Shown: positions 46,481 through 59,104 of the stretch, one piece after another
Numbering within the stretch: position 1 is the stretch's first letter
Layout of the letters: the number at the start of each line of letters is the position of its first letter
NCBI RefSeq assembly: GCF_040939455.1
Contig: NC_134107.1
Coordinates: 10,603,537 to 10,667,536, forward strand
DNA from: Microcebus murinus
Taxonomy: Eukaryota > Chordata > Mammalia > Primates > Cheirogaleidae
Length of the DNA: 64,000 nt
Reading direction: 5' to 3'
Program-made: the position numbers and the translations under genes
Notes under the pieces: generated by a model
What the model was told of the DNA's origin: nothing
The model's database searches: none
Seen by the model: the letters and a program-made list of their open reading frames with translations, nothing else

Positions 46481-47111
46481 ACCACGATGCTGTTTTCGAG
46501 ACTGAATTCCTGATCCACGGAGGCCCCATGATTTTCAGGCCTGATGCTCCCATTTTCGGGTGAGCCAGCTCTGACTCAACAGCTAAAGAGACAGGAAGGG
46601 CCCACACACTTCATCTGCCAAACGGTAACGGTCCACTCTAGCCTGAGCCACGCCGGCCACAGGGCATCGTGGCTTCCCACGAGAACCCCCAGCTCTCACA
46701 TCGTCACTCAGACATTGCTGGCTCAACTGGGCCCTCGAGCCAGAGTCCCCCCCTTCATGCTGGGCGGGGCTCGCTGGCGGCTCAGCCACGCTGAAGCCCA
46801 GGACCCCCTGGGCTGCTGAGGCTGTCCGGCCCCAGGGCAGCTCTGCAGACCTAGAAGTGGACACGGTGATGCCACTCAGTGGGCAGGGCTCAGGCCACTC
46901 TCGTACCCTCGGCCCATTCTCCCCTCCACGAACTTTGCTTCATTTTTACCGACTGAGGGGCCACCACTGGTTCGGTGTACTCGCTGCTCGGTCTGCCCCT
47001 TGGAACCCGACAGATGAGCAGATCAAAGCATGGCTCTCTGGGGCCGCCCGTCCTGGTGGCCGACGGAGCTGTCTGGGTCAGCAAGCAGGTGCCCCGCTAA
47101 GGTCCCACTTG
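46481..47111. other. Intronic stretch, nothing identified
   Basis: GC-rich intron without recognised features. Confidence 0.45.
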
Positions 47112-47256
47112 TTCCCTGGGACAGGGGACTGGTTTCACGGAGGACAATTTTTCCATGCACTGGGAGTGGGGCGGGGTGGGCAGCTCTGCAGCCCAGTCCC
47201 TAACAGGCTGCAGCCCGGTACTGGCGCTCGGCCTGGGGGTTGGGGACCACAGCTCT
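47112..47256 (+). mobile_element. MER1-type hAT relic, internally deleted
   Basis: 'gggacaggggactggtttcacggaggacaatttttccatgcactggg' and 'ccctaacaggctgcagcccggtactggcgctcggcctgggggttggggacc' are the two ends of a MER1-type element joined across an internal deletion. Confidence 0.8.
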
Positions 47257-49380
47257 AGGAGACTGGCTGGAACAAGTTGCTGACTGGGCCTGTACCGCGT
47301 CCATCAGCGTCTGGGCGCCAGCGAAGCACCCCACGTTCCTCAGGCAGGGGCCACCACGGCACGCCAGGCTGCCTCCTGCCCGGAGCCAGCACGTCTGTCC
47401 CTCAGTGAGGGCAGGCTCAGCGCCCTGGCCACTCTGGGCGCATCGATGACTTTGAGGCTGTGCTTGCCCCACCCCTTGGGGCTACAGGTGGTACCACAAC
47501 ACTGCTGTTCCAACATGATCGGCCAACTCTGGCCACACCGTTATGGCTCCTAAAACTAACCTGCGACATGTCCTCAGCTTGGCCATGACGATGGTGCAAC
47601 CTGTATCGCCAAAGCCACGCAGCAGTGGGCTGACATTGAAGACGTTCGACAGACCCTCCGCACCCCTCCCCTCCACAGGGACTGTGGGGCGTTGGAACGG
47701 CCGCGACAAAGCCCAGCTCAAAGGATTTCTGACTCTCCTTCCCTCACCCCTCCTGGTCCCTAGTAGGAAAGTCTGGTCACCAAATGTGGCTTGTCCCCAG
47801 GAAGGGGCCATGTCCCCTTGGCCACATCCTGAGTAACGGCCAGGAAGAGGCGGGTGAGGGAGGATACAGACCGATGTTGGAAGCTCAGGGTTCCACGCCG
47901 ACATTCTTGGGCGCGATGCCTCCTGTCTCCTCTAGCAGCAACGCCAGGTCGGCTGGTGCACCCGCCAGGTGACGGCCCAGCCACGGGATTCAAGTTCATC
48001 CTCCTGGGTTCTCTCGTTGACTGACGCGGTCCTGGGCCTCAGGATGACACGCACCTGGCAGGGAGCGGACACCGCTCACCAGGCCCGCCCACAGCAGGCA
48101 CAGTGGGGCACACACGGGTCTTCGAGCTTTATGAAATGCCCCATCCCTCCTGCTCCTGGCCCTTCAGAATGGACAACCTGCACACAGGTAAGGGGTGACT
48201 GGGGAGAAGGAGGCGCTGCAGGCGTTGTGATGAGACGCCAACTCTGTGGCTGTGGAGCAGCAACCCGAGAACCTGGGGAGGCAGGGGGACGGTGACAATC
48301 CCTCATCCTTCAGCGTCACCCTGGAGCATTCCGCAAGAAGGACAATGCACTGGCACAAAGCGCTGCGAGCACCATGACCTCCACTGACCGCTGTGTCTGC
48401 CACCCCATGCCAGGTGTCTCTGACCACAGTGTGATGGCCACTCGCCTCACTCTTAGTGAGAAACCGGGGGACTCGCGGGGGACACCTCCGTCCCTGCACC
48501 TCCCGTGCAAAATGCAGTCCACACCTGCTGATGCCTCCGCCCCCCACTCCTACGGCCGCTGGTCAAGCATTTGATGAGGCAGACGAATGTCACAGCCAGG
48601 GACACACAGGACAGGCTGGACCCTCGGGCTGGACTGAATTGCTCTAACTGAACCGGGAACCTTAAGGTCTATCAGCCACCTGGGAGGCCATTTGTAGGCA
48701 CCGACAACCTCTGTCCCCCAGATGAGGGTAGTCCCACTTGGGGGGCTCCAACAATGGTAAGTAACTGGTACTGCCCAAAGGCACCCTGCACTACCCAGGG
48801 CAAAAGCCAGGCGTTAGCTCTCTTCCCTCCTGGGGACACAGACGCTTGCCCCTGAGAGGGGTCACGAGAGCCCTTCGAGTGTATAAGCAGACGCCCCCGT
48901 CCACTGTGTACCCTCAGATGACTGCAAAGTTCTCCCCAAAATGCAGCTGCCCCCAGGTCTCGGGTAACCTCCTGGAGGGTTAGCTGGCTCGTCCTCTACA
49001 CGAATGCCGCAGGCACTGGTGGACGGCAGACGTCTGGTCAGAAAACGGGGAGGAAGGTGCCCCTGTGATCGGTGTCACCACCCAGCCCTGGAAGGCACTC
49101 AGATCAGCCTCGCCCACTGTCCAGGCTCGGCTCGGATGACAGCACCCTCCACGCCTTCCTTGGGGGCCGAGGCGAAGTCTGTGCTAGGGCCAGCCCACCC
49201 TGCTGTCCCTGGACTAGTGACACCTGCAGGAAAGGCCGATGCAAACTCTGGGAGAACATCGCCTGGTTTCCAAGGGAAACCTGAAGGTCTATGGGATGTG
49301 CTCAGCCAGCTGGATCCGGAACCCTGGGCGTCTGGATGAGGATCACACTGCAGGCCTGCTGAGAGCCCCGTCACTGCAGG
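47257..49380. other. Intronic stretch, nothing identified
   Basis: GC-rich intron without recognised repeats or exons. Confidence 0.45.
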
Positions 49381-49930
49381 CCGCGTGACACATACGGAAC
49401 GGCTTGGTCTCCACCTCCGTCTGTCAGGTGAGTCTCCGCGGCCGACGGAACAGCACCCTCCAGAAAACTGCCGGGCCAGTACAGGCGTGGGGTAGACGGA
49501 GCTCAGGACAGCTCTCCGTGGGTTTGCCGTAATTTGCCCAGGACAATTCTTCATGGGTTTCTCGGACCAGGAATGAATGTACAGGCCTGAGCGGTAGACA
49601 ATGTCGGGGGACAGGTCTTCGCGGGTTGCCCATGTTTCCATGCGTTCCGTGGGCAGAGGCCCCGCGGCCTCACTCGGACTGCCTTCTCGAGGCTGTGTGG
49701 GCAGCGGCGCTGTCCCCCGTGCAGCACAGGGCAGGTGCCCCTGCCCACTGCAGAGGCGTCTCCCCACACGCGGCGTTCCTCCCCCGAACGCCACTCGCCG
49801 CGCTGTAGCACGTCACGCTGCGGAAAGCCGGTTGACACTCTGCCTCCCGGCGTTGCCGTAAGAACTGCTCTTCGTCTCTGACCCGGGGGGTTCGTGTCTT
49901 CCCCGGGCTCCGCGGAACCGTGGCAGGCTG
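49381..49930. promoter_or_regulatory. CpG-dense block, candidate CpG island or young LTR-like element
   Basis: By eye I count about 50 CpG in 550 bases, close to what base composition alone predicts, so CpG depletion is almost absent. Examples are 'ctccgcggccgacgg' (49435) and 'cacgcggcgttcctcccccgaacgccactcgccgcgc' (49767-49803). It matches no repeat I can name, though 'gaactgctcttcgtctctgacccgggg' (49862) recalls the U5 end of some LTRs. No exon is supported. Confidence 0.4.
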
Positions 49931-52900
49931 ACCACAGGGCCGAATCCCAGGCCCCGCTCAGTTGCGGACACCATCCACCTGCCCCCATTAGAAACCGAGG
50001 AATCACCCTCGACACTTCCCCTCCCCGCCTAAACCCCCTCATCCTGCTCACTCCTGAGACCTGGCGATCTTACCTGCTCCTCTCTCAGGAACCCTGCTAG
50101 CTCCCTGTCGCTGCTGCCCAGCCACCCCCAGGGGACGTCTGACGTCAGCGTTAAGCCCCCACAGCGGCCTGCGATCCCGGCCTGCCACAGCACAGCCTGC
50201 ACCTGCTTCCCGCGGGAAAGCGTCACCAACCAGGTGCACACCAGTCCCCTTTGCTGTGTGCCATCAGGGGTCCCCTCCCCACCCGCAGCGGACGCCGGCT
50301 GTCACCGACGCTAGCTGAGGCCACATCATCCATGTGCTATTTCACTTAACCAGACAGCAATCCAACGGGGGCAGGAGTCGCTGTCCCACCTTGCAGAGCT
50401 GGCACAGTGAAGAGCTGCCGCAGGACCGAGTCCCTCCTGTGGTCACACAGCTGCTGGTGGTGGCAGGAGCAAGCCCGGTGGCCAACTCCGGAGAGTGTGT
50501 GGTTGAACCTCGCCCTGCGCTGCCTCCCACCCACTGGCCTGTGCTAGGCAGACACCCGCCACGCACACGGCGGGATTCGAGTGGCCGGACCTCTGCAGAC
50601 TCCCTCCACCCAGAGGCGGGGTCTTATGTCCTGCATCCTTGAATCCGGCCCGTTCTGTCCTCTCAGCCCTTGCTCGATGTTCCTAGGACCGACAGGCTGT
50701 GGCAGAAACGAAACCAGGACACCTCTGGGCTGAGCCCTGGGAGACCTGCGGCGTCCGTCTGCGCTCCCACCTCCTGGCTCCCTCCCTGTCAGACGTCCAC
50801 CGCCAGAGGACACCCAAGGGGGCCGCACTGAGAGCCGGCCCTAGGGGAGCGCCGGCCCAGGTCCCCGGGCTGCACCGAATGCCTTTTGTCCCTGCCCGAG
50901 CTCCTGACCACAGAAGCAGGAGGAAAATGGCCGTTGCTTTACGTCCTTCCGTTTCAGTGCAGGTTCCTCCGCAACGCAGGTGACTGGCGCCCTCGGGGGT
51001 GCGCCCGCCCCTCCAGCCCACTCAGGAGAGGCGACAGGCCGTCTCCAATAACTGCCAGGCAGCACTGGGCTTTCAACCAGTGTGTCCTCGGAGGACAAGA
51101 CAAGGCTCTCACGTCCGGGCCACCTCCAAGAAGCTGCCACCGGGACCACCAGCCCCAGGCTCGAGAGCTCCTCAGCGCGCCTCAGAAGCAGAAGAGCAGC
51201 CCCCTCCCCAGCACCCAGGCCCCGCACCCCCTTCCCTGGGCCTGATGTGGCAGGAAGGCCAGAAAGGCCCACGCTGGCCCCCATCCCTCAGCATCTCAGC
51301 TGGGGGCTCTCGGCCAGGGCCTGCACGGGCCCTTCCAGAAACAGGACTCTCCGCCTGGGGAGGGGACTTCAGCGCCAGGTAACAGGAAAACACAGCTAAT
51401 ATTTATAGCTGGCATATGAAAAGGCACGGGCATATGAATAATTGAAAGACAGAAATAAACGAGGCCACATGAATCGCCTTGGCAACCAGGTACAGCAGTG
51501 ACGGTGACAAAATTAACCATACCTGGAATCAAAGGTCAAGACAAGCTGCGGTATGGGGTATGGACGCAATGTGCTGGCACCCAGGTGCCCTGTCCACTCC
51601 TCCCCACTCCCCTCATCTGCCCAGGGGCCCCGTGTCCCTGTGAACCTCCAAAGAGAGCTCGGGTCTAAGGGGCTCTGCAGGACCCGCCCTCTCTCTAGCA
51701 GGGGGTCTCCCTGTCTCAGGCAAGTGACGGGTCAAGGTGGCTGGGAATAAACGCCAGGGTTCCTGGGGCACGGTGTGAGTGACAGTGCCGTGGCCTCCTG
51801 CTGCCACCCGGATGGAGTCTGAGCCCCTGGAAGCCGCCGAGACACAGAGCAACAGCTGACGGCCAGGATCCAGCCACCCCAGACGGCCGGGGAAGATGGG
51901 GCCCTCGGGACCCACCCAATAGGCCCTCTGGGTGTGCAACGGATGTGGCCAAGCCACCAAACACTCATTTTCCCTCACTCCCTTCACTCTAGGTCCTCGT
52001 TCCTGAGCCTCCTCTTGGTCACACCTGGCTTCCCACTGTCCACCAGCAGGCACGTGACCCCCCCCATCTAAGGGCTCCCAGGCGCCGCTTCTGTCTCCCT
52101 CTGCAGAGTGATGGTGCCCAGGGCACTGCCCCGTCCCTGGTGCCTGGTGGGCGAGCCCCAGGCCTTAGCCCCGAGGACCATGGAGGGCACGAACCCCACG
52201 GCGTGGCACGAAAGAGAACACACCGGCAAAGCAGAGCTGTCCCTGCTCGAGCTGCCACCCTAGCCCACCCCGCTGTCCAAGCCGGCCTCACTCAGTCCCA
52301 GAAAGGAGAAATGCTTTCTTAGCTCCAAAGTCGGCAACGGTGGGCACTGCTGACCGCAGCTTCAGAAGGCCACCGCTCCTCTCGTGTCCTCCCAGGGAAT
52401 CGACACCCAGGCCCTGGAGACGGCGGCGCCAAGTGCCTAGCGAGGGAACAGGAAACACCTGTGGCTCCATCCGAACGCCCAGGCAAGTCGGCGCCCCACT
52501 GCCCCCTTCCCAAACCAACCCCGGAGCCGGTGGGGAGAAAGCGGCCCCTGGGCTCCTTCCCAGGGGAAGAGCCCTCGTGTTCCTGCCGTCTGGAAAAGCA
52601 AGCCGCAGAACCGACAGATGCCCGATGGTGACGAGATGAAGTGTGTCACCGCTCTGCGGGGCGAGGCTGCCGCAGGAACTGGCCTCTCGAGGCCTCTCCC
52701 CTTCCTGACAGCGGACATGCAGAAGGGCCGCACGTGCCAGCCAGCAGGATGTGACAGGACGCCAGGACGTGGGACCAGGGCCGTGCAGGCACCAGGAGGG
52801 TCCTGCACCCCGGCCAGAGCCAAGGCCTGATGCCAGGGCTGCACCTGAGCCACTTTCCTCATCCGGAAGCTGGGTGTCACCCCCAGCGGCGCTGCACAAG

Positions 52901-53039
52901 GCAGCTGGGAGAGTAAACGAGAAATACACACCGTGCACGGTCCTCACCCACCGCGGGTTCTCCTTAACCGTTCAATACGTACGTGATCGTGAGCTGTTAG
53001 GGAGGCCGAGTGCTGTGCATGTCGCCTCAGCTGTCTCGG
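49931..53039. other. GC-rich intronic stretch, nothing identified
   Basis: Long GC-rich intron. A short AT-rich patch at 51.38-51.50 kb is the only compositional break. No coding exon. Confidence 0.45.
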
Positions 53040-53430
53040 CCCTTGCATGAGTTAGCTCAGGTGCGGACTGCCACGCACTGCGGGGCTTAAACCGCACACA
53101 TCTGCGGTCCCACAGTCCTGGAAGGTGGAAGCCGGAGATCAAGGAGTGCCAGGGCTGGCTCCTCCGGAGGACTCCCTCCCTGGCTTGCTGACGGCCGCCT
53201 TCTCCGTGTCCTCACATGGCCGTCCCGCTGTGCGTGTCTGAGTCCCGATCTCTACTTATAAGGACCCCAGTCACTGGGTGAGAGACCATCCTAACAGCCT
53301 CATTTTACTTTAATTACCTCTTTAAAAGCCCTCTCTCCAAATACACTCCCATTCCGAGATACTGGGGATTAGAGGTTCAACTTAGGAATTTGGGGGCTTG
53401 GGGAGTGGACACCATTCCACCCACATCAAC
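53040..53430 (-). mobile_element. MaLR-type LTR relic, nearly complete
   Basis: 'ggaaggtggaagccggagatcaaggagtgccagggc', 'ggcttgctgacggccgccttctccgtgtcctcacatgg', 'ctacttataaggaccccagtcac' and 'ttttactttaattacctctttaaaagccctctctccaaatac' are reverse-complement LTR landmarks in the same order as at 54.9 kb. Confidence 0.8.
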
Positions 53431-53551
53431 ACTCCAGTCCTTTTTCATACCCATGATGACGTGCTCCTTGTAAACTGCTGGACTGCATCTATGACAGCCC
53501 ATCTGCTAACACATCAAACAAAACTGCTATTGTTTTGTGGGGTTTTTTTAT

Positions 53552-53840
53552 TCATGTATTTTAGAGATACAGTCTTGCTCCATGTCTCCGAGGCTGGAGT
53601 GCAGTGGTGTCATCAGAGCTCACTGCAACCTCAAACTCCTGGGCTAAAGGGATGCTCCTCCTGCCTCCGCCTCCTGAGTAGCGGGGAATATACGTACGTG
53701 GCACCATGCCTGGCTATATTTTTCTTATTTTTTGTAGAGATAGGGTCTTACTATGTTGCCCAGGCTGGTCTCAAACTCCTGGCCTCAAGCGATTCTCCCA
53801 AAGTGCTAGGATTACAGGTGTGAGCCACCACACCCAGCCC
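53552..53840 (-). mobile_element. Alu SINE, AluJ-like
   Basis: Reads on the plus strand from a T-rich end (gtttttttattcatg) through 'ggctggagtgcagtggtg', 'ttttttgtagagatagggtcttactatgttgcccaggctgg' and 'aggattacaggtgtgagccaccacacccagcc'. The conserved left and right arms are both present. A short deletion removes 'cctcccgcctcggc'-type sequence before 'caaagtgctagg'. It is older than the Alu at 14.9 kb. Confidence 0.93.
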
Positions 53841-54924
53841 CAAACTTGTACTTTTATGTCATAGTTCAATGTATGTGATGCTTGCGCCCCAATCACTAGC
53901 TGGAATCCAGTCTCCTAAATGGAGAAGGATGACGCTATACCATCCCAAACTGTCCCCACTGTAAACTCGAAGACCAGAGCTTGAGCCTCCAGGAAGATAT
54001 TTTAAATGAAAAGAAATGCAAGGTACAGGTTCATGGAACAGCATGTACCACCTGGGTAGAAAAGTCTTGCCTTTATCAGGGAAATGACTTAATCAATTCA
54101 ATTTTATATTTTCTGTCTTCAGTCATTACTAGAATACTCACAGATGCAAATTGCAAGGATATCTACATTCATTAAAGCCGTCTTTTCCTAGAGATTTTAT
54201 CAAGCTACCAGGAGGCCATCAGCTCACAAAGGTGACAGAGAAAAGCAGGAACCAGAGGATGCAATCACGCCAGCTTAATTAAATCATGTGCAGGTGCCTC
54301 AGGAAATAATGAAGTGCTTCGTGCAAAGTATTATATAGTTCAATGCGGGAACATTCCCTGTCAAAGGTAAACATCCAATTCAAACAGAAGGCTGTGTACC
54401 TTGTTCTTCCTGCTTTAAAAAAAAAAAGTCTCGAAAACCAAGCCTGATATCCCGGAAAGTACTAGAAAATAAAATCCTTCGCCTCGCCATCGCCATGTTA
54501 GGGGCACAGAGAGACAGACCACTTCCAGGTAAGGCTGAGACACACCTGAGTCGCGGCTGTGCCAAAGCCAGACTGCCACCAAATCACAGGCCCCAGATGA
54601 AGGCTTCGCTCGCCAGGAAGAGGCGGAAGGGCTTGCGCTGGCCTGCCTGGACCTTAGCCCACGACCCTGGGGCCACCCCAACACAGCCTTACAGCAATTC
54701 CTCGTCAAAGAAGATGTTTTAATTTCTCCTGCTGGAGATACTCGTTTCCTGGGTTCGCGTGCGGTCAGCAGAGCTGTTCCGTATCCCAGGGCCTGACCTA
54801 GCCTAGGCTGGACGTTTGCACCTCGCCTGGCCCCACCCGAGGGAGGTGCGGGAGTCTCCATCCTGCTTCCCTCTGGCCACCGCTGGCTCCCTGCCCGGAG
54901 GTCTCCAGCCTGCTCTTGGCCCCT
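53841..54924. other. Intronic stretch with an AT-rich non-repeat part
   Basis: 53985-54370 is AT-rich, without recognised repeat content. The rest is ordinary intron. Confidence 0.4.
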
Positions 54925-55300
54925 CGGCACCAGGGCTTGTCTGCTAGGGCTGCTGTGACGAAGTGCCACAGGCCAGGTGGCTTCAACAGCAGACGCACGC
55001 TGTCTCACACTCCTGGAAGCCAGAAGTCTGCGCTCCAGGTATCCGCAGGAGGGGCGGATTGTTCCAGCCTCTCTCTTTGGCTTGTAGACTGTCTTCCTGT
55101 GCACGAGCCATTTTCCCTGTGTCCTTACATGTCTGTTTTCTGATAAGGACCCCAGTCACACTGGACTGGGCCCACCCTAACAACCTCATTTTAACTTGGT
55201 TATTTCTTTAAAGACACCATCTCCAAATAAGGGCACACTCTGAGAACTGGGGGATAGGGCTCTGACACATGAATTGGCAGGGGGCACAATCAGGCCCCTA
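54925..55300 (-). mobile_element. MaLR-type LTR relic, nearly complete
   Basis: 'gtctgctagggctgctgtgacgaagtgccacaggccaggtggc' at the LTR 3' end, then 'tttggcttgtagactgtcttcctgtgc', 'gataaggaccccagtcacactggactgggcccacc' and 'aataagggcacactctgagaactgggggatagggc'. All are reverse-complement landmarks of the family. Confidence 0.8.
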
Positions 55301-55960
55301 ATAGCACCCTAATTGGGAACGCCTGGGCCAAGAGCAAGATCACTCCTGATTTACAGGGAAACCAAGGCACAGAGAGAACCTCCAAGCCTCACCAACACCA
55401 AACATACCACCGCCACCCAGAGGGGGTGAGCAGGCAGGTGTGCAGGTAACTCAAGGGAAAACCTGACTTCAAGGCACCCTTTGAAACCATACCTGCAGGT
55501 GGCTGGTCTGATGAGACCACAGTTACTCCCAGGTACCAGGAAGAGGTGGGCACATGCCCGCCGTCAGCTGCGGCAGCATCACTAGGAAGCAGGGACCCCA
55601 GGGGGTGCAAGATGACGTGGCACACTGCCCCAGCCCCACCCTCTCCGTGTGACCTTGTGCCCTGATGCCACTCACTGGCTCTTCTTCAAATCACCTCACT
55701 TTGCATTAACCCACATTTTACTTGAAAAGAAACACCAGAACCGAGCTGTTAAGCATAACGTAACTGCTGGGTCCAAAGGGCAGGTAGGTGAGAGAGACAC
55801 AGGCCCAGCGGGACAGCTGCGGAGAACGCAGCATCGCAGCAACCAAGGCACTTGCGAATTAAGTTCACCCAGGTGTGACGGATCTGATGGAATGGCTGCA
55901 AAGTGTCTTCAGAGCCAACCTGGAAGTAATTAAAATGTCTAAAGAGAGTCAAAGAAATGC
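55301..55960. other. Intronic stretch, nothing identified
   Basis: No recognised repeat or exon. Confidence 0.45.
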
Positions 55961-55994
55961 AAAAAAACAAAAAAAACAAAAAACAAAAACAAAA
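55961..55994 (+). repeat. A-rich (CAAAA)n tract
   Basis: Runs of 4-8 A separated by single C. It could be the tail of an unrecognised retroposed sequence upstream, but no duplication of flanking sequence is visible. Confidence 0.7.
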
Positions 55995-58335
55995 GACCCA
56001 AGCCTTTATGGAAGTTAGCTGTAAGCTTGCTAACAAACATGCTTGGAGATTACAGCCATACGGAATAATCCAGGTGTCTGCAACTTGAGCAGTGGCCAGC
56101 CTGGGCAGGTGGACAGCAGGACCCAGACTGCTACAAATCATGCAAGACTTGCTAAGCGGCGGGAAGCCCCACGCGGGGCGGGGACGCTGAGGAAGCAGCA
56201 AGTCTCGGGTGCCAGCAGTTCTCCTGCCTGGTCGAGGGTTACCCAGCTACCGAGATGGAAGGTCCAGGTTGCCTGGCTCTGTCTGCTCCCTCTATGGGTC
56301 AACATTCTGTAATGCAAAGGTTTAAACCTAAGGGTAACTATGAATAAAGAAACCAAAGCCACCTAACTGGCAGCGTACGTTAAATCTAGAAATAGGTCTC
56401 CTGTTTCCATACTGGGCTGATTTACATTTGGTATTCAGGAATTGCAACCAATGCAACTTGTCATCCCAGCCAAAACGTGCAACTGAATGATTGATTTAGA
56501 CATAAGGTTTTACACTGAGAGTATAATTTAAGAAAATTAAAAACATTTCTTGGAGGTTTCAGAGAAATTAAGATCCCCCCTATTTTTAATACGATGACAT
56601 TAATGAGAATTACCTGCATGCCACAAACCAGATTTTTGTTGGAATTTAAGGGAATTCAAGTTTGTAAATGAGATCACTCTTTTATCAAAAGCCCACTTTT
56701 AAAGGACCACGAAAATCAACCAGAAGTATAAATAACAGCCATAAAATCAAACTCACAAATTTAATAAAAGTAAGCTGTTTAATGCATCACTCTAATAAAC
56801 TAAAATGTTAATGCTAAAATCACAAGGAACTGGAAACACTCTTTTCTGAAGGCAGGGTTCCCTCGAGGAATGAGAAACTGACAACGGAGAGCTGCCTGCC
56901 ACGAGGAAAGCCAGCCATAAAATAGCCGTGAGGGTGACTACATTCCAGCCCAGCACTTTCATCGGCGCAAGGCGCTCAGCCTGCCTCTGGCCCTTCCTGC
57001 CAACAAGGGCGAGACCAGCAGGTGCCCAGGAGTCCTGAGGCTCCCCGCACAGCAAACCAGGGCTGGCCCGGGAACCTCAGGGAAACCTCCGCTTCGTTCC
57101 TCAGCACGTGGCTGCCGAAGCCCAGCACACGCCCGCTCGCTTCCGAAGGGCCTGGGGGCCGGCCTGGAGCAGAGCCAACAGAAGTCCCCGCCCTGGCAGA
57201 GCTTCCGTTCTGCCAGAACCGTAGCAGGGTCTAAGTGAAGGTGACTCGGCGTGACCCCATGCTGCGTGCTGCACCAGGGAATCATCCCGCCGTTCCATTC
57301 CCCACGCCGCGCGGCCTGAGCGGATTGCCAGACCTTCCCGGGTGGGGTAGAGGAGGGTGTGGGCATCGCGCTGCAGCCTGGGCCAGCTGCCACACACGAC
57401 CCGACCCCGGCAGGCCCCAGCGTCGCCAGGCAGGCCATGTGGGCCGCTGCCCTGCACAGGCGACTGGCCTGTTCTCCGTCTCTCCCTCTGGGCGAACCTT
57501 GCCCGCGCCATGGCATGATAAGCCCCGGGGAGCGCCCTGTTGGTGTTGGATCTTGTCTGCATCCTCTAAAGAGCAGCCTGGCAGGCGTTTTACAAATAAC
57601 TCTTGATTAACTAGAAGGCAATTCCTGAGCCACGCGGCCCACCTCCGCTCGGCCCCAAGGAAAGGGCACTTAAAGCAAAGGGACTTAGTCACCAACCGCA
57701 GCCAGCGAAGGAGGGAGCCGGGTACCTGGCCGTGAGCTCTGAAGTCAGGGAAGTCCGAGTGTAGGCACAAGGATGACAACTGCTGATGACAGAGAGACAG
57801 CTGCAGCTGCCACAGCGCCAATCCACGCGCTGGCTCGGGTCGGCCCACACCGAGACGGGATCAAGTTTGCACGTCTGCCTCCGTGTGTTACAGATTTGGC
57901 GGGCGACACAGGGGCCTCCTGCCCAGCGTCCTAGGGCAAGACTCAAAGTTCAGGTGGAAGTATCTAAGGCAGAAGCCTCGTGTGTAGGTAAGCAAGGTCG
58001 CCAGGGCAGGAGGATTTTCTGGGCAGAGGTGGCGCTGGATCCCGTGGTGCGGCTGTGGCTGGTATATGCCCACGTGTCCCATGGCCGGCCCATCTGGCTG
58101 GGGCTGTGAGACTTGTGTGTGACCCTCAGCCTGGCATCGGTGATTGTGTCCGGGCCCATGTGCCTGTGTTCCATCCCGTTCTGCTCAGCCCAGGTTCATT
58201 CGATGCTGTGGCCCGGAGCCCGTCCCGCCAGTGAGGCACCAGGCCAGGGGAGTAAGGAACGACCCAAAGAAAGTGTCAGTGACCAGAGACGATGTAACAG
58301 GCTAGCAAGTACATCACTTGCCTGCAGGAATCGTA
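55995..58335. other. Intronic stretch with an AT-rich island at 56.33-56.83 kb
   Basis: GC-rich intron apart from the AT-rich island described in the findings. No coding exon. Confidence 0.45.
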
Positions 58336-58339
58336 GAAC

Positions 58340-58470
58340 AATCTTCTTAGCTCTGCCACTTGCTGGGTGGCATTGAGAAAGTCACCAGACCTCTCTGAAC
58401 CTTAACCCTCCGCCCATAAAACAGGAGCTTTAATTTGCACCTTACAGAGCAAATGCCACGACCAAAGTCA
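58340..58470 (+). mobile_element. MIR-type SINE relic
   Basis: 'gctctgccacttgctgggtggcattgagaaagtcaccagacctctctgaacctt' ... 'cccataaaacaggagc' follows the MIR core 'ctctgccacttactagctgtgtgaccttgggcaagttacttaacctctctg'. Confidence 0.8.
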
Positions 58471-59100
58471 GACTCAGAGAGACATAAAATTATCAATGGA
58501 AACAACATACGTATAAATCACAAGATACTCAGCAACAATCTGGCATCACCAGGTAAAAGCAGGCAGGGTCTGCAGCTTCCTGCAAACAAGGCAGGTGGGA
58601 GCCAGACCTGAACGAAATGTGATCTGTCCTCCAGCTGCAGGGGACCCTTCAGTCAAAATGAAGGTCATGGCCACGTCTTCCGTGGTTACGCCCCAGGAAG
58701 AGACCGGGCTCTCTAAGGAATAGCCTGCAGGAGGCGGCCACAGCCTCTGGGAGGGAGCAGGAGAGACGTGACGAGTCGCAACTGTCGCCAAGACCAGCCC
58801 CCAGTGGACACGAAGCAGTCAGGTCACCAGGGACCACAGAAGGAAAGCTGCCCACGTGGGCACCACGCCTTTCCGTGCAGAATCCTAATCCCTGCACTGG
58901 AAGTGACAGGGGGTGACCTTGGCCGGGAGGCGCAGGCCCTACAGCCATGGGCTGTGTGTCCCGGCTGCTGGGGACAGAGCGGGGCAACTGCAGATGCAGG
59001 GCGACAGCAAGTGGCAGGTGGGGAGGCCTGTGGCAGAGATACGCGCTTCACTTCAAAACAGATCAGCCTTCCTAAAGCCAGGCAGGGTTTGCCTTTAGGG
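58471..59100. other. Intronic stretch, nothing identified
   Basis: GC-rich intron; no feature recognised. Confidence 0.45.
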
Positions 59101-59104
59101 GGTT

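Noticed and set aside
45691..46518. 275-codon minus-strand open frame
   Set aside because: No recognisable domain, low-complexity GC-driven composition, no splice or promoter context; expected by chance in GC-rich DNA.
49425..49433. Perfect splice-donor consensus caggtgagt on the plus strand
   Set aside because: One such 9-mer is expected by chance in a window of this size on two strands, and no upstream exon is supported.
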